The notes beneath the pieces are model-generated. The model was not told where the DNA came from. It was given only the letters and a program-made list of their open reading frames with translations, and searched no databases. Both the position numbers and the translations under genes were made by a program. From Ehretia macrophylla (lineage: Eukaryota; Streptophyta; Magnoliopsida; Boraginales; Ehretiaceae), in NCBI GenBank assembly GCA_037974665.1, contig CM075765.1:5089501-5153500 (forward strand): a DNA stretch of 64,000 nucleotides. The letters are read 5' to 3'. Of the stretch, positions 1 through 22,321 are shown piece after piece; positions within the stretch are counted from its first letter, which is position 1, and every line of letters starts with the position of its first letter.

Positions 1-292
1 GATCCGAAAATTCTAGCTTTTCTAGTGTTTTAGACTATCTTCTGTTATCTCTTGTTCTTTTCTCTCATTATACTGGTAGTTCCACATATACATACTAGAT
101 ATATACTTCTTTTGTTATATCTTATAGCTGATTTGTATATTATTTAACATCAATTTTGCCTTTCGTCCGTTGTCTTCTAATACTCTTCCCTTCCCTTTCT
201 CTGCACCAAGTAAAAAGGCAACATTGATGTCTCGTAATAAATATTGTCTCTGTCAACCTTGGCTGCTGATGTATTTTATTTATTCTATATAG

Positions 293-10034
<9,742 letters not shown>

Positions 10035-11289
10035 GGCTCAATTAGATATTAATTACCACTTCAGGGACATTGACCGGGAGGGAGCCAGTTGATGAAATCC
10101 TAATAGCGTAAGGAACTCTGGTAGTAGATCAGTTCATTCTTTGGAGGAGCTTCAAGGAATTCGGTTGAAAAAGAATTGCTGATAGTATCTTGCTGCTGGT
10201 TTCTTTCATTGGGTGAAATTTAGTATCTTGCTGCTGGTTTCCATCATTGGGTGAAATTTATTAGTGTATTCAGGAATATTTGTGGCTGGCATACAACCTG
10301 GATGAAGTATCAAAAGGAGTTTCGTGTTTGTTTACCTCCATTCCTTGGTTTCCTTTGTTTCAAGAATGATATTTACAGGCTGGTGGGTTATTTCTTGAAG
10401 TGAAGCAGTGATCAATTCTTTAAGCCCAGTCTCTGGGCACTGTATACTGTACAGAGTGATGATTCCTAAGAGAAGGTGAAGACGAGATGACAGCTCTCGG
10501 GACCTTGTTTGTTCAATCATCAGACTTCGCGGCACAGTAAGTGATACAGCAAACATATTTGTTTGTAAATCTACTTTCCTTGTACCGTAAGACAAAAAGG
10601 GTGTGGGTAGGTAGCAGTGCAAGAATGCAGTTGGTGTTTATTCTTCGGCTTCTGACAGTTTGATGATTCATCTTGACAGCTTCATTCTTTTCTCTTGTGC
10701 AATGGAAAATGCTCAGAACAGCATTTCGGTAACTTGTGTATAATGTCTTTTGTTGATTACAGTTCTTATAGTGCAATTTCTTTGAATACCCCTGTTTTGC
10801 GAGACGTTTGTGTTACTGGTCGTTGTCACTATTCATCTCATTTTATAAAGTGTTTCTAAAGCTATTTGTTAAGAGTTGGGATTCGCAGAGAAATTTTGGG
10901 AGTTTGAATGTATTGCTTATTAATCGAGAAATGTTAGAAATCACTCTTTTTTCTATTATCTAGTTGTGCTCAGCTACATGGATAGTTCGATGTGCTCATC
11001 GATGACCTCTTATATGTATCCCTTTTTGTCTTCATTTAGCTTGCTCTTAAGTATGCATATAGGAGGTGAAGTATACAAATAGAGTATGTTTGATTATGTT
11101 GATAGTCATTAATTTGTTTATATTAGTTTCTGCTTTTAGATTTTCAGCAAGGATTATTCACCCCCTTCTAGATTTCCTGTTTGGGCTCTCATATTACATA
11201 ATTAAGAGATGCGATAAGATATACTTGTTCACTTACTGCCTAATGAAAAGTGGAATTCATCTAGGTCAATACGATTGAGTTTTTTTCTT

Positions 11290-11294
<5 letters not shown>
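10035..11294 (+). other. PI4K 3' UTR and flank
   Basis: AT-rich sequence after the PI4K stop with no further coding signal. The first several hundred bases are presumably 3' UTR. No clean AATAAA signal was seen, so the cleavage site is not placed. Short ORFs here have no family resemblance. Confidence 0.5.
10183..10258 (+). repeat. 38-bp tandem duplication in presumed PI4K 3' UTR
   Basis: Two adjacent 38-base units (10183-10220 and 10221-10258) differ at only a three-base stretch (TTT against CCA), indicating a recent local duplication about 150 bases after the stop codon. Confidence 0.9.

Positions 11295-11357
<63 letters not shown>
11295..11357. repeat. (TA)n microsatellite
   Basis: About 31 uninterrupted TA units, immediately left of the foldback element. 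Confidence 0.97.
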
Positions 11358-11360
<3 letters not shown>

Positions 11361-11375
11361 AGAAATGTATCAATG

Positions 11376-12280
11376 GTTCTCATTGTTTATTCAAAAGTCA
11401 ATTTAGTTCTCATTGTTTTACAATGTTTAAAGAGATTTTCAATGTTTACAAACATGCTTATTGTGGTTTTTACTGTTAAAAGTTTAGTTAGTTTTAACAG
11501 ATATAAATATTCTTTCAAGGGTAGAATTGGAAATTCACTAAAAAACACACAATTTCACACACACACCCCTAAAAATACACACTAACACACTTGAAAACAC
11601 ACACACAAACACACCCAAAAACACACACAAAAACATACCCATTAATACAAACAATTACACACACAAAGCCAAAAGCACATACTCAAACTTGCGGGGGGTG
11701 GAGGTGGAGTTTCATGGGGTTTTGTGTAAGAGGAGAGGTGGCTCATAGTGGGATCGCGTGTGGGGGGTTTGGGGTCTCATGGGGCTTGTGGTGGTGGGGG
11801 TGGGATTTCATGGGGGCTCACGTGGTTAGGGGGTAGTGGCTCGTGATGGGCTCGTTTGGGTGGAGGGTGGAGGGTGGAGGGTGGTGTTCAAGGGGCTCGC
11901 AGGGGTTGGGGGTGGTGACTGGTAGTGTGGGTGTGGGTGTGGGTGGTGTTTCATAAGGGCTCACGTGGGTGGGGGGTGGTGTTCAGGGGGGTCACAGTGG
12001 GGTCACAGGGGTTGGAGGTGGTGGCTAGGAGTGGTGCTGACCAGCGGCGAGGGTGGGGGTGGGGGTGGGGGTGGAGTTGGGTGGGGTGGAAGAGGAAGAA
12101 GAAAGGAATGATAAGTTCGTAATTTTATGATTTAACTAGGGGTAGTTTAGTCATTTTATGTGTTTTCTATTAGATTTTTAATGGTAGGGACCACAATGAG
12201 CATGTTTGTAAATATTGGGGACTTCTTTGAGCATTTTGAAACAATGACGATTATATTGACTTTTGAGTAAACAATGAGAG
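11376..12280. mobile_element. Foldback (long-TIR) non-autonomous DNA element with CA-rich/G-rich core
   Basis: The left arm, about 11376-11490, and the right arm, about 12168-12280, are inverted repeats of one another over roughly 110 bp. Examples are CTCATTGTTTATTCAAAAGT on the left against the complement of ACTTTTGAGTAAACAATGAG on the right, and TTACAAACATGC in both arms. No transposase is present. The core is CA-rich (11540-11690) then strongly G-rich (11691-12115). Long arms with no coding capacity suggest a Mutator-like foldback MITE, but a 9-11 bp target duplication could not be found, perhaps because the (TA)n tract abuts the left end. Confidence 0.7.
11691..12115 (+). repeat. G-rich degenerate minisatellite (GGGTGGGG-type)
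   Basis: Dense GGGTGG, GTGGGTGTGG and GGGGGTG repeats, with at least four closely spaced G runs near 12049-12090 that satisfy the simple G-quadruplex pattern. Strong strand asymmetry; not coding. Short ORFs reading Gly/Trp/Val here are artefacts of the repeat. Confidence 0.85.
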
Positions 12281-13861
12281 GGAGAGAAGGTGGGAAAAGT
12301 CTTCACAGGGAAATAGGTTGTGAAATTTTGTAAAATGGTAGAGGGTTGGGAATGCGAGGTACGATCTATCATAAGGAAAAGTGAGAAAAAGTTTTGTGTC
12401 GGGAGGGAGAGAAGGTGGGAAAGGGTAAAATTGTAAAATTAATTAATTAGATTTGTAAATAAGCTTAATTTGATGGTAAAAAATATAATTTGTTTAACTG
12501 ATTTTATGATTTTATCCTTAACAGTTAGTGTATTTTAACAAAAAAATTGATAGAATGGCCAAAATGAATAATAATTGATAGTTGAATAGCTAAAATAGGA
12601 CTAAAAATAATTGGATAACCAAAACAGAATTGAAGGGATAGTTTAGTGATTATAAAGTTATTTTACCTTTTTTTATATGGGTGTACAATTTTGGGGACTC
12701 TAATTCTCTGCGCAATGGTATATATTTATCATTTCACGGTACTTTTGATTTTATGGGATGCCAAAAGTCTAGTTTGTTCAAATTATTTGCTTCGTAAAAA
12801 CTAAAATTTTGTCAAAGTTGCAAGCTTACCAATTTCATGCTTATTTTTCTTATCATTTTGACTTAACCACTTCGTTTTTTTTTTTTTTTTTGTTACTATC
12901 CATCGGCATCTGATGTTACTACCCTTGCTATATTAGTAACTCCAAGAGAGAACCGAGTTGTTTGGGTTGGTATTATTGTTTGGAGGGAAGATAATTTTAG
13001 TATAGTGCAAGAAATGGTATTTTTGAAATATGAACATATGAGAATGTGAATGTAGAAATATTTCGTCAATGTTAATGATTGACCGTTAGTCAAAGGGCTG
13101 ATAAGTGGCCACCAAAATACATCATGGGGTAAAAGTGTCACTGATCTTATACGTGAGGTGGGTTAAGTGGAAAAATGGCTAGATTATATGGATGATAAAA
13201 TGGATATTATGCATTACCAATTGAAATATTCATAGTTTGCTTTTTGAAACTTGTTTGTTATTAGAATGAGTTCAATTACCTTGTTTATTTCAACGGAAAA
13301 CGAAGAAAATATATTTTCTTGTATTTGATCAAATAAAATAATTGAAAATAAGTCAACCAAAAATGTCAGATACAATTAAGTAATACATTTCCTAGAAACG
13401 TACTGAGTTTTTATCCAGGTAAGGGAAATTAATACAAAAATACGCATTTCTCAGAATAGGCATTATCATAAAATTTGCAAAAGCGTGCGATTTAAAAAAT
13501 TTGCTTTTTGTCGTCGAAGTTTTTTATGGTCTTTATTAAACTCTAAAACATATCTAGATTGAAATGTAAATGGAATTGATTTCAATAATACTGTAGACAA
13601 ACAAACAAAAACGTTTTTTTATTTGTCCCCTATTCGAAAAGAAGAATAAAAAACTAAAAGAAAAGTAATCTAATGTAATGTGATATGGGATGCTTTTGCT
13701 ACATTAATTCTAAAAGCAATTTTTTATGCGATTTTCACTAAATATTATCGTTATCGCGCCATGCACATAGATGACGTTATAACTAATAGCAATTACCAAG
13801 GCTAAATTGATGGTGATTATTTAGTCGAAGAAAAATTCTTTCCTACAACAAAAGATTATCA
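12281..13861. other. AT-rich spacer, no recognised gene
   Basis: No exon, RNA gene or element end recognised. A GGAGAGAAGGTGGGAAA word occurs at about 12280 and again at about 12405, a weak direct repeat beside the foldback element, and there is a T run near 12875. Confidence 0.5.
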
Positions 13862-13899
13862 TACTACAAGAAATCTGCGAAAAGGCGACGGAAAAAAAC

Positions 13900-14381
13900 C
13901 ATTACCTTTTCGTTGCTTTTGGCAATAGGTGACAACTAAGAGACGAATCTTGGCCATCACTAAAATTATCATCGCAAAAGTTGAATTTCGTTGCCGAATC
14001 TTCTCTATTGGCGACGGCTTAGAAACCACTGCCAAATTCTTGTAAAATTGTCACTACGCCGTCGCTAAAGGTACATCTCTAAGTTATCTCCAAATCGTCG
14101 CCAAATAGGTTCGTCTCAAAATCGTCACCAAATAAGTTCGTCACCAATTTGTTGCTAAAAGAGTTGGTCTCCAAATCGTCGCTAAAAGTTGTAGTCTACA
14201 AATCATTGCTAAAGGTTGTGGTCTCCATTTTGTCACTACATGAGTTCGTCTCCAAAATGTCACTAAAAGTTGAAATCTCAAAATCATCGCTAAATGGTTT
14301 TATCTCCAAATCGTCGCTAAATGACTTCATCTCCTAATCGTCGCTAAAAGAGGTCGTTTCCAAATCATCTCTAATATATAT
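13900..14381. repeat. CACTA subterminal repeats, 27-bp unit
   Basis: Tandem degenerate copies built on TCGTCGCTAAA followed by about 16 bases ending TCTCCAAA. The last units are exactly 27 bp, so a translated frame stays open and gives a spurious 9-residue repeat protein (14149-14337). Multiple short subterminal repeats are where CACTA TNPA-type proteins bind. Confidence 0.8.
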
Positions 14382-15149
14382 TGTTAGCCCAAAATATCCT
14401 AAGAGGGAGGGGGGGTGAATTAGGATAGGGAGGCAAATATACTATTTTTTCGAATATGATAAAAACCAATGAATTCTTTTAAGCAATTTATCAAATACTA
14501 TGCATACACAAATAAAAAAAAAAGTTAAGGAGAGAAGAGAAAAAGAGATGACGTGTCGATTTTTTAGGTGGTTCGCTAATCTATTCTACCACCTAAGGTC
14601 TTCATCCCCTTAGGATTTCTATTAGCTCCATTAGTAACGCTTCTTCACAAGTTGGTGAAACACAAACCAACACACAAGTCTACTCTTGAACCCACAAGAG
14701 CAACTCCCTATGGAATCCACAAGAGCAATTACAACAATCCCTTGAACCCACAAGAGATAACCCATGCTTCTTTCACAAGTGGGTAAAGCTAAAACCTACG
14801 ATCTTTCTTCCTTTGAATCCACAAACGATTTTACAACACTCTCTTCTGTTCTAAAATTATCCCAATCCTAGTCTAGAGAGCAATACAACCAAGAATGTGT
14901 ATATTTGAAAGATACAAAGCAAAAACTCCTTTATGTGTTGGATAATACAAATGAAGCTCTTGAATGCTCAATAATTTGCAAGTTGTAGCTCATGCTTTGT
15001 GTATATTGATTGAAATATATGAAATTTGAAGTTTAGAATCAATATAAGATGTTTTGAAGTTATTGGAAGAGTTAATTTGAGCAAAGAAGGTGTTTGAAAA
15101 TATATAAAAAAGGTTCACAACGGTCATAAACGACTATATTTTCAAACAA

Positions 15150-15270
15150 CAATGGATCCGGTAGAGTAGATCCGGGTGAGTGACTCACTCGGATGAGTCC
15201 CTTGGATATCACTGCCATGGATCCGAGTGAGTGGATCTGGGTGAGTCACTCGCCTGGATGGGTCCCCCTA
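15150..15270. repeat. CCGG/GTGACTC tandem module in Sirevirus LTR
   Basis: A GC-rich block with repeated GGATCCG, GTGAGTGACTCACTCGG and GATATCACTGCC words inside an AT-rich LTR. A closely similar block lies in an unrelated Gypsy-type LTR at 54131-54284. Confidence 0.75.
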
Positions 15271-15676
15271 ATTTTGCCAGATTTTTAATTTTGTGAAATT
15301 GAGTCCAAAATTTAATTTTTCAAAGGCAAAACAGTTTGGCACTTCAAAAACACTTCTTCTAAAGTGTTTCTAACCTTTTTGACACTCAAAACATTTTATA
15401 AACTCTTGTGAAAATATTAAGACCAATTTTTGTAATTAAGAGTTTAAAACACATTTTTCACCCGAAAATTTAATCATTTGAAGAGAAATTGTTTTAAACC
15501 TTTTAAGAACATTTCATCAAAAGATGTTCCAACCCATTTAACCTTTAAAATCTTTTCAAAACTCTTAAGGAAATATTTAAGGACATTTGTGAAAGTTTAC
15601 CAAGAGGTTGAACTATAAAAATGCATACCTAAGACAAATGACATTTTCAAGTCGCTACTCCTTATGTCGCCACGTC

Positions 15677-18600
15677 TGTGAGACCCCGGACCTAGTAAAT
15701 AGTGCATAATACTTATTTGCATATAATTATATGTCCATTTAAAGTGTTTGTATGAAAATATGTATTTACTTTAACCTTTATATATATTTAGTAGTTTTGC
15801 TTTTGTTTATTTCTTTAAATGTGTAACTAGCTATTAATTAATCTAAATAAATAATTTAACCTATTATTTTAGCATTTTTATTAGGTGAGATTATTTCTTA
15901 CATCTAGTAGATTTATTTTTATTTTTTTAAAAAATTGAGCCCTGAGCCCGGGGTAAAAATTGAAATATTTTATTTTGTAAAATTAACATTTTTCCCTTAT
16001 TATATATTTATTTTTGAGCATACATTTATTAAAATTATTTGCATAGCACTTCGGGAAGGTGGGTAGAAAAATTGCTAAACATAACAAATGAATAGTGAAC
16101 TCTAGACAACTTAATTGGACCAATAGAATTTAGCTTACATTGGACCTTTGTAGTTAGTCTTGAATTATTTTTCTAAGGCCCAAATTTAATTCAACTAAAG
16201 TTCAAAGCCATTATATTATCTATCATCTATATTATATCATAGTAGACCAAACCAAAAGAAAAAGAATGTGAACCATCGGGCAGAGAGAAAAAAAACGAGA
16301 AAGGAAGGGAAAAATTGGGGAAAAAGCCTAGGGTTCATCTTTGAGCTTCTCCAAGCAATTTTCAAGCCAATTTTTCATGATTCCTCAAGCTAGGTGAGGG
16401 TTCGCATCTTTCTATGCATCATTTTTGTTTATTCTTGCTTCTTTAAGATTTTGATTGAAGTAGATAAAAGTTGTAATGTGTTGTAATGCATATCTAGCTT
16501 ATGATTTGGTGCTCATAACGTTGTGGGATTACTCTTTTGTGAATTATGATAGCTTGCACGATAGTTTATTGGTAGATTAAAATTTGCTATCTTAGATTAA
16601 AGGTTAAAGGCAAAGTGTTTGATAAAAGGCTTGGGTGAAGTGTATGAAGAGTATTCTCGCTATAAAGAAGCTTAAAATAACTTATGAATAAGGAATCCAC
16701 AAGAAAGAGAAGTAGCAAGCTAAGGTCTGATTCGGATGGTCCACTATCCCTGTCTTTCGAAACTCTTTTGACCTAGTAAACGTACTCAAATCTTGATGAA
16801 ATTTACACAACAGCTAGATTAGGCAGTTTAGAGCAAATGTTAATCTCTGGTGTTAAGGCTAATTCTAATGTTTTGACCCTCCGATTTAGCCATTTCTGAA
16901 ATGTGTCTGGGAAAAAATCGCTGGTGCAGGGCAGTTATGCGCAGTCGTACGAAAATAGATGTATCTTGAGGAATTTAGATTGGAATTGTAATACCTGAGC
17001 CCAGAATGTGGAATTTTCTTGTTTATCTTTCTGAAAATTATATTTTCTTAAAATTCTTTGAGATTTAATTGTTACTTCTTTATTGTCGCAAAGTGCATTG
17101 CATATCGAGAGAGATAGTTAGAGAGCAGTTTCTAGTCCTCAGCAAATAGTAAAAACTAGTATTTAGTGTTTTAATTTTAGTATTTTAGTGGTTGTTAGCT
17201 AGAATTAAAATTTCATTAGTTATTTTAGCTTTAAAATGCATAAAAATAGGCTAAATTGACCAACTTAAGTTAGTTGACCAAGGGTTTGACCGTTTGACTA
17301 AGGCTTGTCATCTTTATAAGCTTAAAACATTGCAAAATAAAAAAAAACAAAGCTGAAAACAGAACTTGTGCAGGCTGAAACCAAGAGAGGAAAAAAAAAA
17401 CATTTCAACTTTCAAAACTTCAAATCTTCGCGTGAGCTTGTACGGGGTTGTTTTCGAGGCATCCAGCGTGGTTTTCCTAGCGACTAGGAGTGTCTAAGGT
17501 GAGGGAAGCATGTTTATTTGTGCATTTGAAAGTTTGGTATATAAACTTTAATTTTTAGGTTTTATGCGTAGATCGTTAGTTTATTCGTTTTGATGCTTGA
17601 AGAATGTTCCTTGACAATTGTAGAACATGTATTTATAGCTTTTTAGTATTTTCTACGGTTAAATATAGCGATTGTAATTTAAAATGCCAATTGAATAGTA
17701 AACCCCCGTTTCGTAGAAGTTGCTCCGTTATGCGTTCTGTTGATGTGAAAAGGTGCTAGATATACTGGAATGCCTAAATGCATGATTTGTTTGGGTTGTG
17801 TAATGGAAAATCGAGGAAAAATGCCTTGGTGAAAGTTGGGGTCGTTTAGGTCGAGTTTAGCGTTTTCTCGTTTTGCGGGATGGCATTGTCTCAGGAGGCC
17901 ATGGAAGCACTTTTGGTATGGTTATGGCGTTGGTTGGGTTTTTGGTTAGGGTAGTTGCAGTTCAAACGAGCAAAGGGAGAAATCGGGGCTTTGCGTGCAT
18001 TCTAGGGTAAAGTAGGGTTTCGGGGTCTTTAGACGTGCCTTATGGTGACCTAGGAGGATTGGTGAAGTCGGTTTCCAAAACTCGTGGCTCGTTTGGAAGT
18101 AGTAGCTTTTGGAAAGTCGGGGTCGTTTTGTGATTTTGTTTGTTTTCTTAATGTTATGCCTATAGAATGCTTAATATTGCTTGATATGCTTGTTAGAGTT
18201 GATTCTGATTGAAATGTTTATCAACTGTTGCTATTGCGTGCGAGGGTAACCTACTTTGTTATTCTCCCACGTGTGGCTCTATTGCTTGATTGTTGCATTG
18301 TATACTGTGTTGCATTAATAGAGTCAGGGGCGGTGTGATGGGCTTCTCTGGGTAGCCACAGGTTGCCAGTGTTGGTTGCTCTAGCTCCGTGTCCTATTCC
18401 CTTTCTCGCTTGGGTTGCCTCCCAGGGAGATTTGGGTCGTAGAATTGATGGATACTTCCGGGGTATTCTAAACTGAAGTTATAAGGTGGTTTGGGCCGGC
18501 GCGTCGTCATCGAATTCGTGATTGAAAGTTGTTCGTGGAAAGTGAATCGTATCCTTTGAATGAGTGTTTATAGTTTTAATGTTTGTCTTGCTTATTTGAT

Positions 18601-21600
18601 GGCTTTGTTTGTATCTTTATATGGTACTTGAATGAATTGCTTGACTATTTGCATTGCATTCTCCTCTCATCTCCGTCCTTGAGACCAATAACCCTGGCTG
18701 AGCAATAATTTTTGCTCATTCCTTTCTATACCATATTTTTTACAGGAGTAGTTGAAGCTGATCCTATTGAGGTAATTGAGGAGGAGGAGCAAGTGGAGGT
18801 GTTTTCTTGATAGCACTTCTTTGCTTAGCTGGTGGTTGGTTGCTAGACTTTTGTGCGCGCCATGCTTGATGTGTTTAATGCTTGGTTGACGCTTCATTTT
18901 GAGGCTTGTAGCCTTGTATGTAGTTTCTATTTTGAGGCCTTTATGGTCTTATGTTGTAAAAGTTGAAAGAATGTGAAGTTGTAAAGATATACTCTTATGA
19001 CTAGTAAAGAATTGCATACTAATGGTTTAACTGTTTAGTGGCACGAATACTTGTGTAGTATGCATGACATTTTTGGTTTGCAAAGTTGTTAATGAGAAGA
19101 TGTATATTTTCTAAAAGAAAGTTGTCTTCATTCAAATGTTTATTATGGCTTTCGCAAGTATTATGTTGAATGTAGGGTTTTCGGATCGTCCATGGTACAG
19201 AGGAGACTTCGTCCGTGTGTCGGGTCCGGGCTTGGCCTTTTGCGGGGTCGGGTCGGGGTGTGACAGGAATTGAGTTCTGTTTGGTTCTAAGATTATCTAT
19301 ACTTGAAGAGATACGTTTATATGTAAAAATTAGAAAATTTGGAGGTCAATTGAATGGGTAATGAATTTGATAAAGTTAAAGTTCTGTTTGAAGATTTGAA
19401 AATGGGCATCTTTTCTTGAAGTTCTACTTGCTATGTGTTGTAATGTTGATAGCTAATGTTTTAGAGTTATTAATGGTAGAATATCTTTCTTTTATAATGA
19501 TTTTCTAGTTTAATGGTAGATTTGAAGTAAATATGATGTTAAACTAACTTTAAATTCAAGTTGTATATCAAGTATTTGTGGAAAAAAAAAGCCAGTATAA
19601 AGTATAGAATATGCAAGAATGCTTTTAATATGCTTTATGTAACTTGTGAACAAGAATACAAAAGAAATTTCAAGTGTTATATGTGTAAGTGTGTGTTTCG
19701 GCCAAAAGGCCATTTTGGTCATAGCTTGTTCCTTTATGTTTTCCTAAGCTCTGTAATAGCCAGTTTTGCTTAAATGTTAGTTAGGTGTTCTCTTGATAAG
19801 ATTTAAATTCTAATAAATGATATATGCTAGTTTTGTGGATGTGTAAAGTTAGTGAACTTAGCTAGATTGTAAATGAATGCAATAGCTACTAAAGAATATT
19901 CGAATTGATATACATGAAAATGATTCTTAGGCCATGTTTTATAGTTGAGCTTTGTCAATGTTTTGGTTTGATTGATTAGTTTGAAGTTCTCTAGTCATTT
20001 AATTGAATTTAAACTTGTAAATAGTTAATTTAATGAATGTTAGTATAGTTAATGCCATTTAGATGTCATGAAATGTTGATTATCTAAGATAACTTCAAAC
20101 TTTGTAAGTAATGAATATCTTCAAGAATGTTATCTAGTTCATATGTATATTGATTGAGCAATGATGTATTGAATGCCTTGTGAATGTGTATAACTACTTG
20201 TCATTTATTGAATTGAAGATGTAATGCTCCATGCTAGTTAATGCTTATTAGATGCTATGAATTACTTGTGAGTTATAAATGACATGCAAAATAAGAAATG
20301 TTATAATTGTATGGTCAAGTTAGGGTGCATATTGAGCTAATACAAGGAGAATCGGAGTGCATGTAGGCTATTTTCTTGCATGCTTGGCTTCCTAAAAGGT
20401 GAAGACTTCATCTTTTTTGCATTTAGTTTATTTACTTGTTAAAAGATTTCATGATTTAGCAAAATTACTTAAGTCGTGTACTTGTTGATCATTTAGTTTT
20501 AGTCAGACTTGGAGTTCTTCAGCTTGTATGAAGTTTATGGCATGATTACTAAGCTTTTGGAAAGAGATATGTTGGAGTTCTTGAGAATTACTTGAACTTG
20601 TTACATGAATTGCTAGTAAATTGCTATAACTATTATATTTGATTGTTATTTGGCTTATATGAGTTATTTATGTTACATTTGGGCGGGGTTAGCCTACTTT
20701 GCTAACCTCCCATCTTGATTCGTATTATTATCTCGTGATTCGTGATTCGTTATTCGTGGTTGCGCAACCTTTTCGGGCATGGTAGTATCGAGTAACACGG
20801 GCGGCATCGGGCTTGCCGTGCTCCCTCGGCTACTATGGTTTCCCAGTCCTTCTCTCGTTGAGGCATACTCCTCTACCCCAGAGGCGTGGTTCACCTCGTT
20901 GGGGCATACGGACCTACCTCGGGAGAAATGGGTCATAGGATCGGGGTACATCCGGAGTACCCCATTGGAGGAATAAGGGGATTTGCTGACATTTGTTATC
21001 AAGGATCAAGATTCGTGGTTCGAGATCGAAGACAAAGAAGATGAACCGTATCCTTTTTAAATATAGGATACTCGATTATTAATTGCTATTCGTTATCTTG
21101 TTACTTGAAACATAGTTATATGCTTTACATGATACTTGCATGTTAACTAGACTTATGTATTTCATAGTTCGTGTATTTGTGTACTATCTAGCCCATGTGC
21201 TTGTGTGTTATCTTGAGTCGTATACTTGCATGCTAGCGTGCTATGCCGTCCGTGTGCTTGCATGTTATTTAGACTCGTATCCTTGTGTACTATTTAGTAT
21301 TGTAATCTTGTGTGTTATCCAGTTTACTACTTGTTTATATGCATAGCACGAAATGGTTTTGAAAATGATCCCTCCCTCACTGGGCATACATGTTTTGTAT
21401 ACTCATACCTCTTTCTAACACCTTTCAGGTTCAACACCTTCAGAAGTTGATAAGAGGAAGCTCAAGAGTTTTCGTGGTTGATTATGTTGGCTTTCGTGAA
21501 TTGTAATTTGATTAGAATCTTAGAAATTTGACATGTAAATGTTTTGGGTCTTGTTTGTACTTGATTTATTACGAGGTCTTGTAATGTAAGTTTAAAGTCT

Positions 21601-22024
21601 CGAATGTATTGATAGTTGTAAGTGGCCTGTAATAGTATAATGAACTATTTTATCGTCTAACGGTCGTGCATGCTTGCTTGGGGAAAATGAGGTTGATTGG
21701 CAGACTTAATAGATAAAAAAAATTGAATAGAAAAGATTGGAGTGGTATGATAACCAATCTCATGAAATTCTATGACTTAATGCATGCTTGTTTGTTGATT
21801 TTTGTGGGTTCCAAGGCTCGGATGGCCTTGATGAGTTGTTGTATGTGGTAATAGAGGAAGTTGGGAGTTACGGAGGAGGTTGGACTTGATTTTGAGGTTA
21901 TAATTACTTGTACAGGTTTTGAAATGTCCTATAAACAGGGGAGACTCTGTCCGTCTTCCCTTATTTTTTGTGACCTTGGGTATTGGATCGGGGCTCCGGT
22001 CTTGTAAGGGATCGGGGTGTTAGA
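15677..22024 (+). mobile_element. Gypsy-like solo LTR (X) inside the Sirevirus LTR, itself interrupted
   Basis: Begins TGTGAGACCCCGG and ends ATCGGGGTGTTAGA (expected ACA, so one base has changed). It is flanked by the 5-bp target duplication ACGTC at 15672-15676 and 22025-22029. Removing the inner LTR (16987-19265) and its duplicate leaves about 4.06 kb. No primer-binding site or coding domain is present. A GC-rich core at about 20680-21060 matches the cores of the other chromovirus LTRs in this window, most closely that of the LTR at 30592-33075. The length is large for an LTR, so an unrecognised further insertion is possible. Confidence 0.8.
16987..19265 (+). mobile_element. Gypsy-like solo LTR (Y) inside LTR X
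   Basis: Begins TGTAATACCTGAGCCC and ends CGGGGTGTGACA, 2279 bp, with a perfect 5-bp target duplication GGAAT at 16982-16986 and 19266-19270. No internal region remains. It has its own version of the conserved LTR core at about 18230-18560. This is the youngest of the three nested LTRs by position. Confidence 0.85.
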
Positions 22025-22321
22025 ACGTCTCTTCTTATGACTTCTTCTTCATCTTCCAAGATCTTCTTGACTTTAATCTTTACATCTTGAAGCTTGCAAT
22101 GTAGTCTTAAATTTGATCGTGTTGAGCTCTTTATTTGATGTTCATAATTGAATTTCTTGAGCTCGATCAACATTCACTATTCATGTGCTTGCTTTTGAGC
22201 ATCCTTCAATCTTTGACTAATCTCATAAATTGAGAACTTATACAATGCAAGATTAGTCACTAGATAAGTGTATAATCAAGATTTAGTTATCATCAAAATA
22301 AGTACTTAAAGCCTTTAGACT

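Noticed and set aside
11591-12122. Two ORFs rich in Thr/His and Gly/Trp/Val
   Set aside because: They read the CA-rich and G-rich cores of the foldback element; no coding bias or homology.
14149-14337. ORF with a 9-residue repeat
   Set aside because: It is translation of the 27-bp CACTA subterminal repeats.
15677-19265. A single 3.6-kb LTR from X start to Y end
   Set aside because: Target duplications ACGTC and GGAAT show two separate, nested LTRs.
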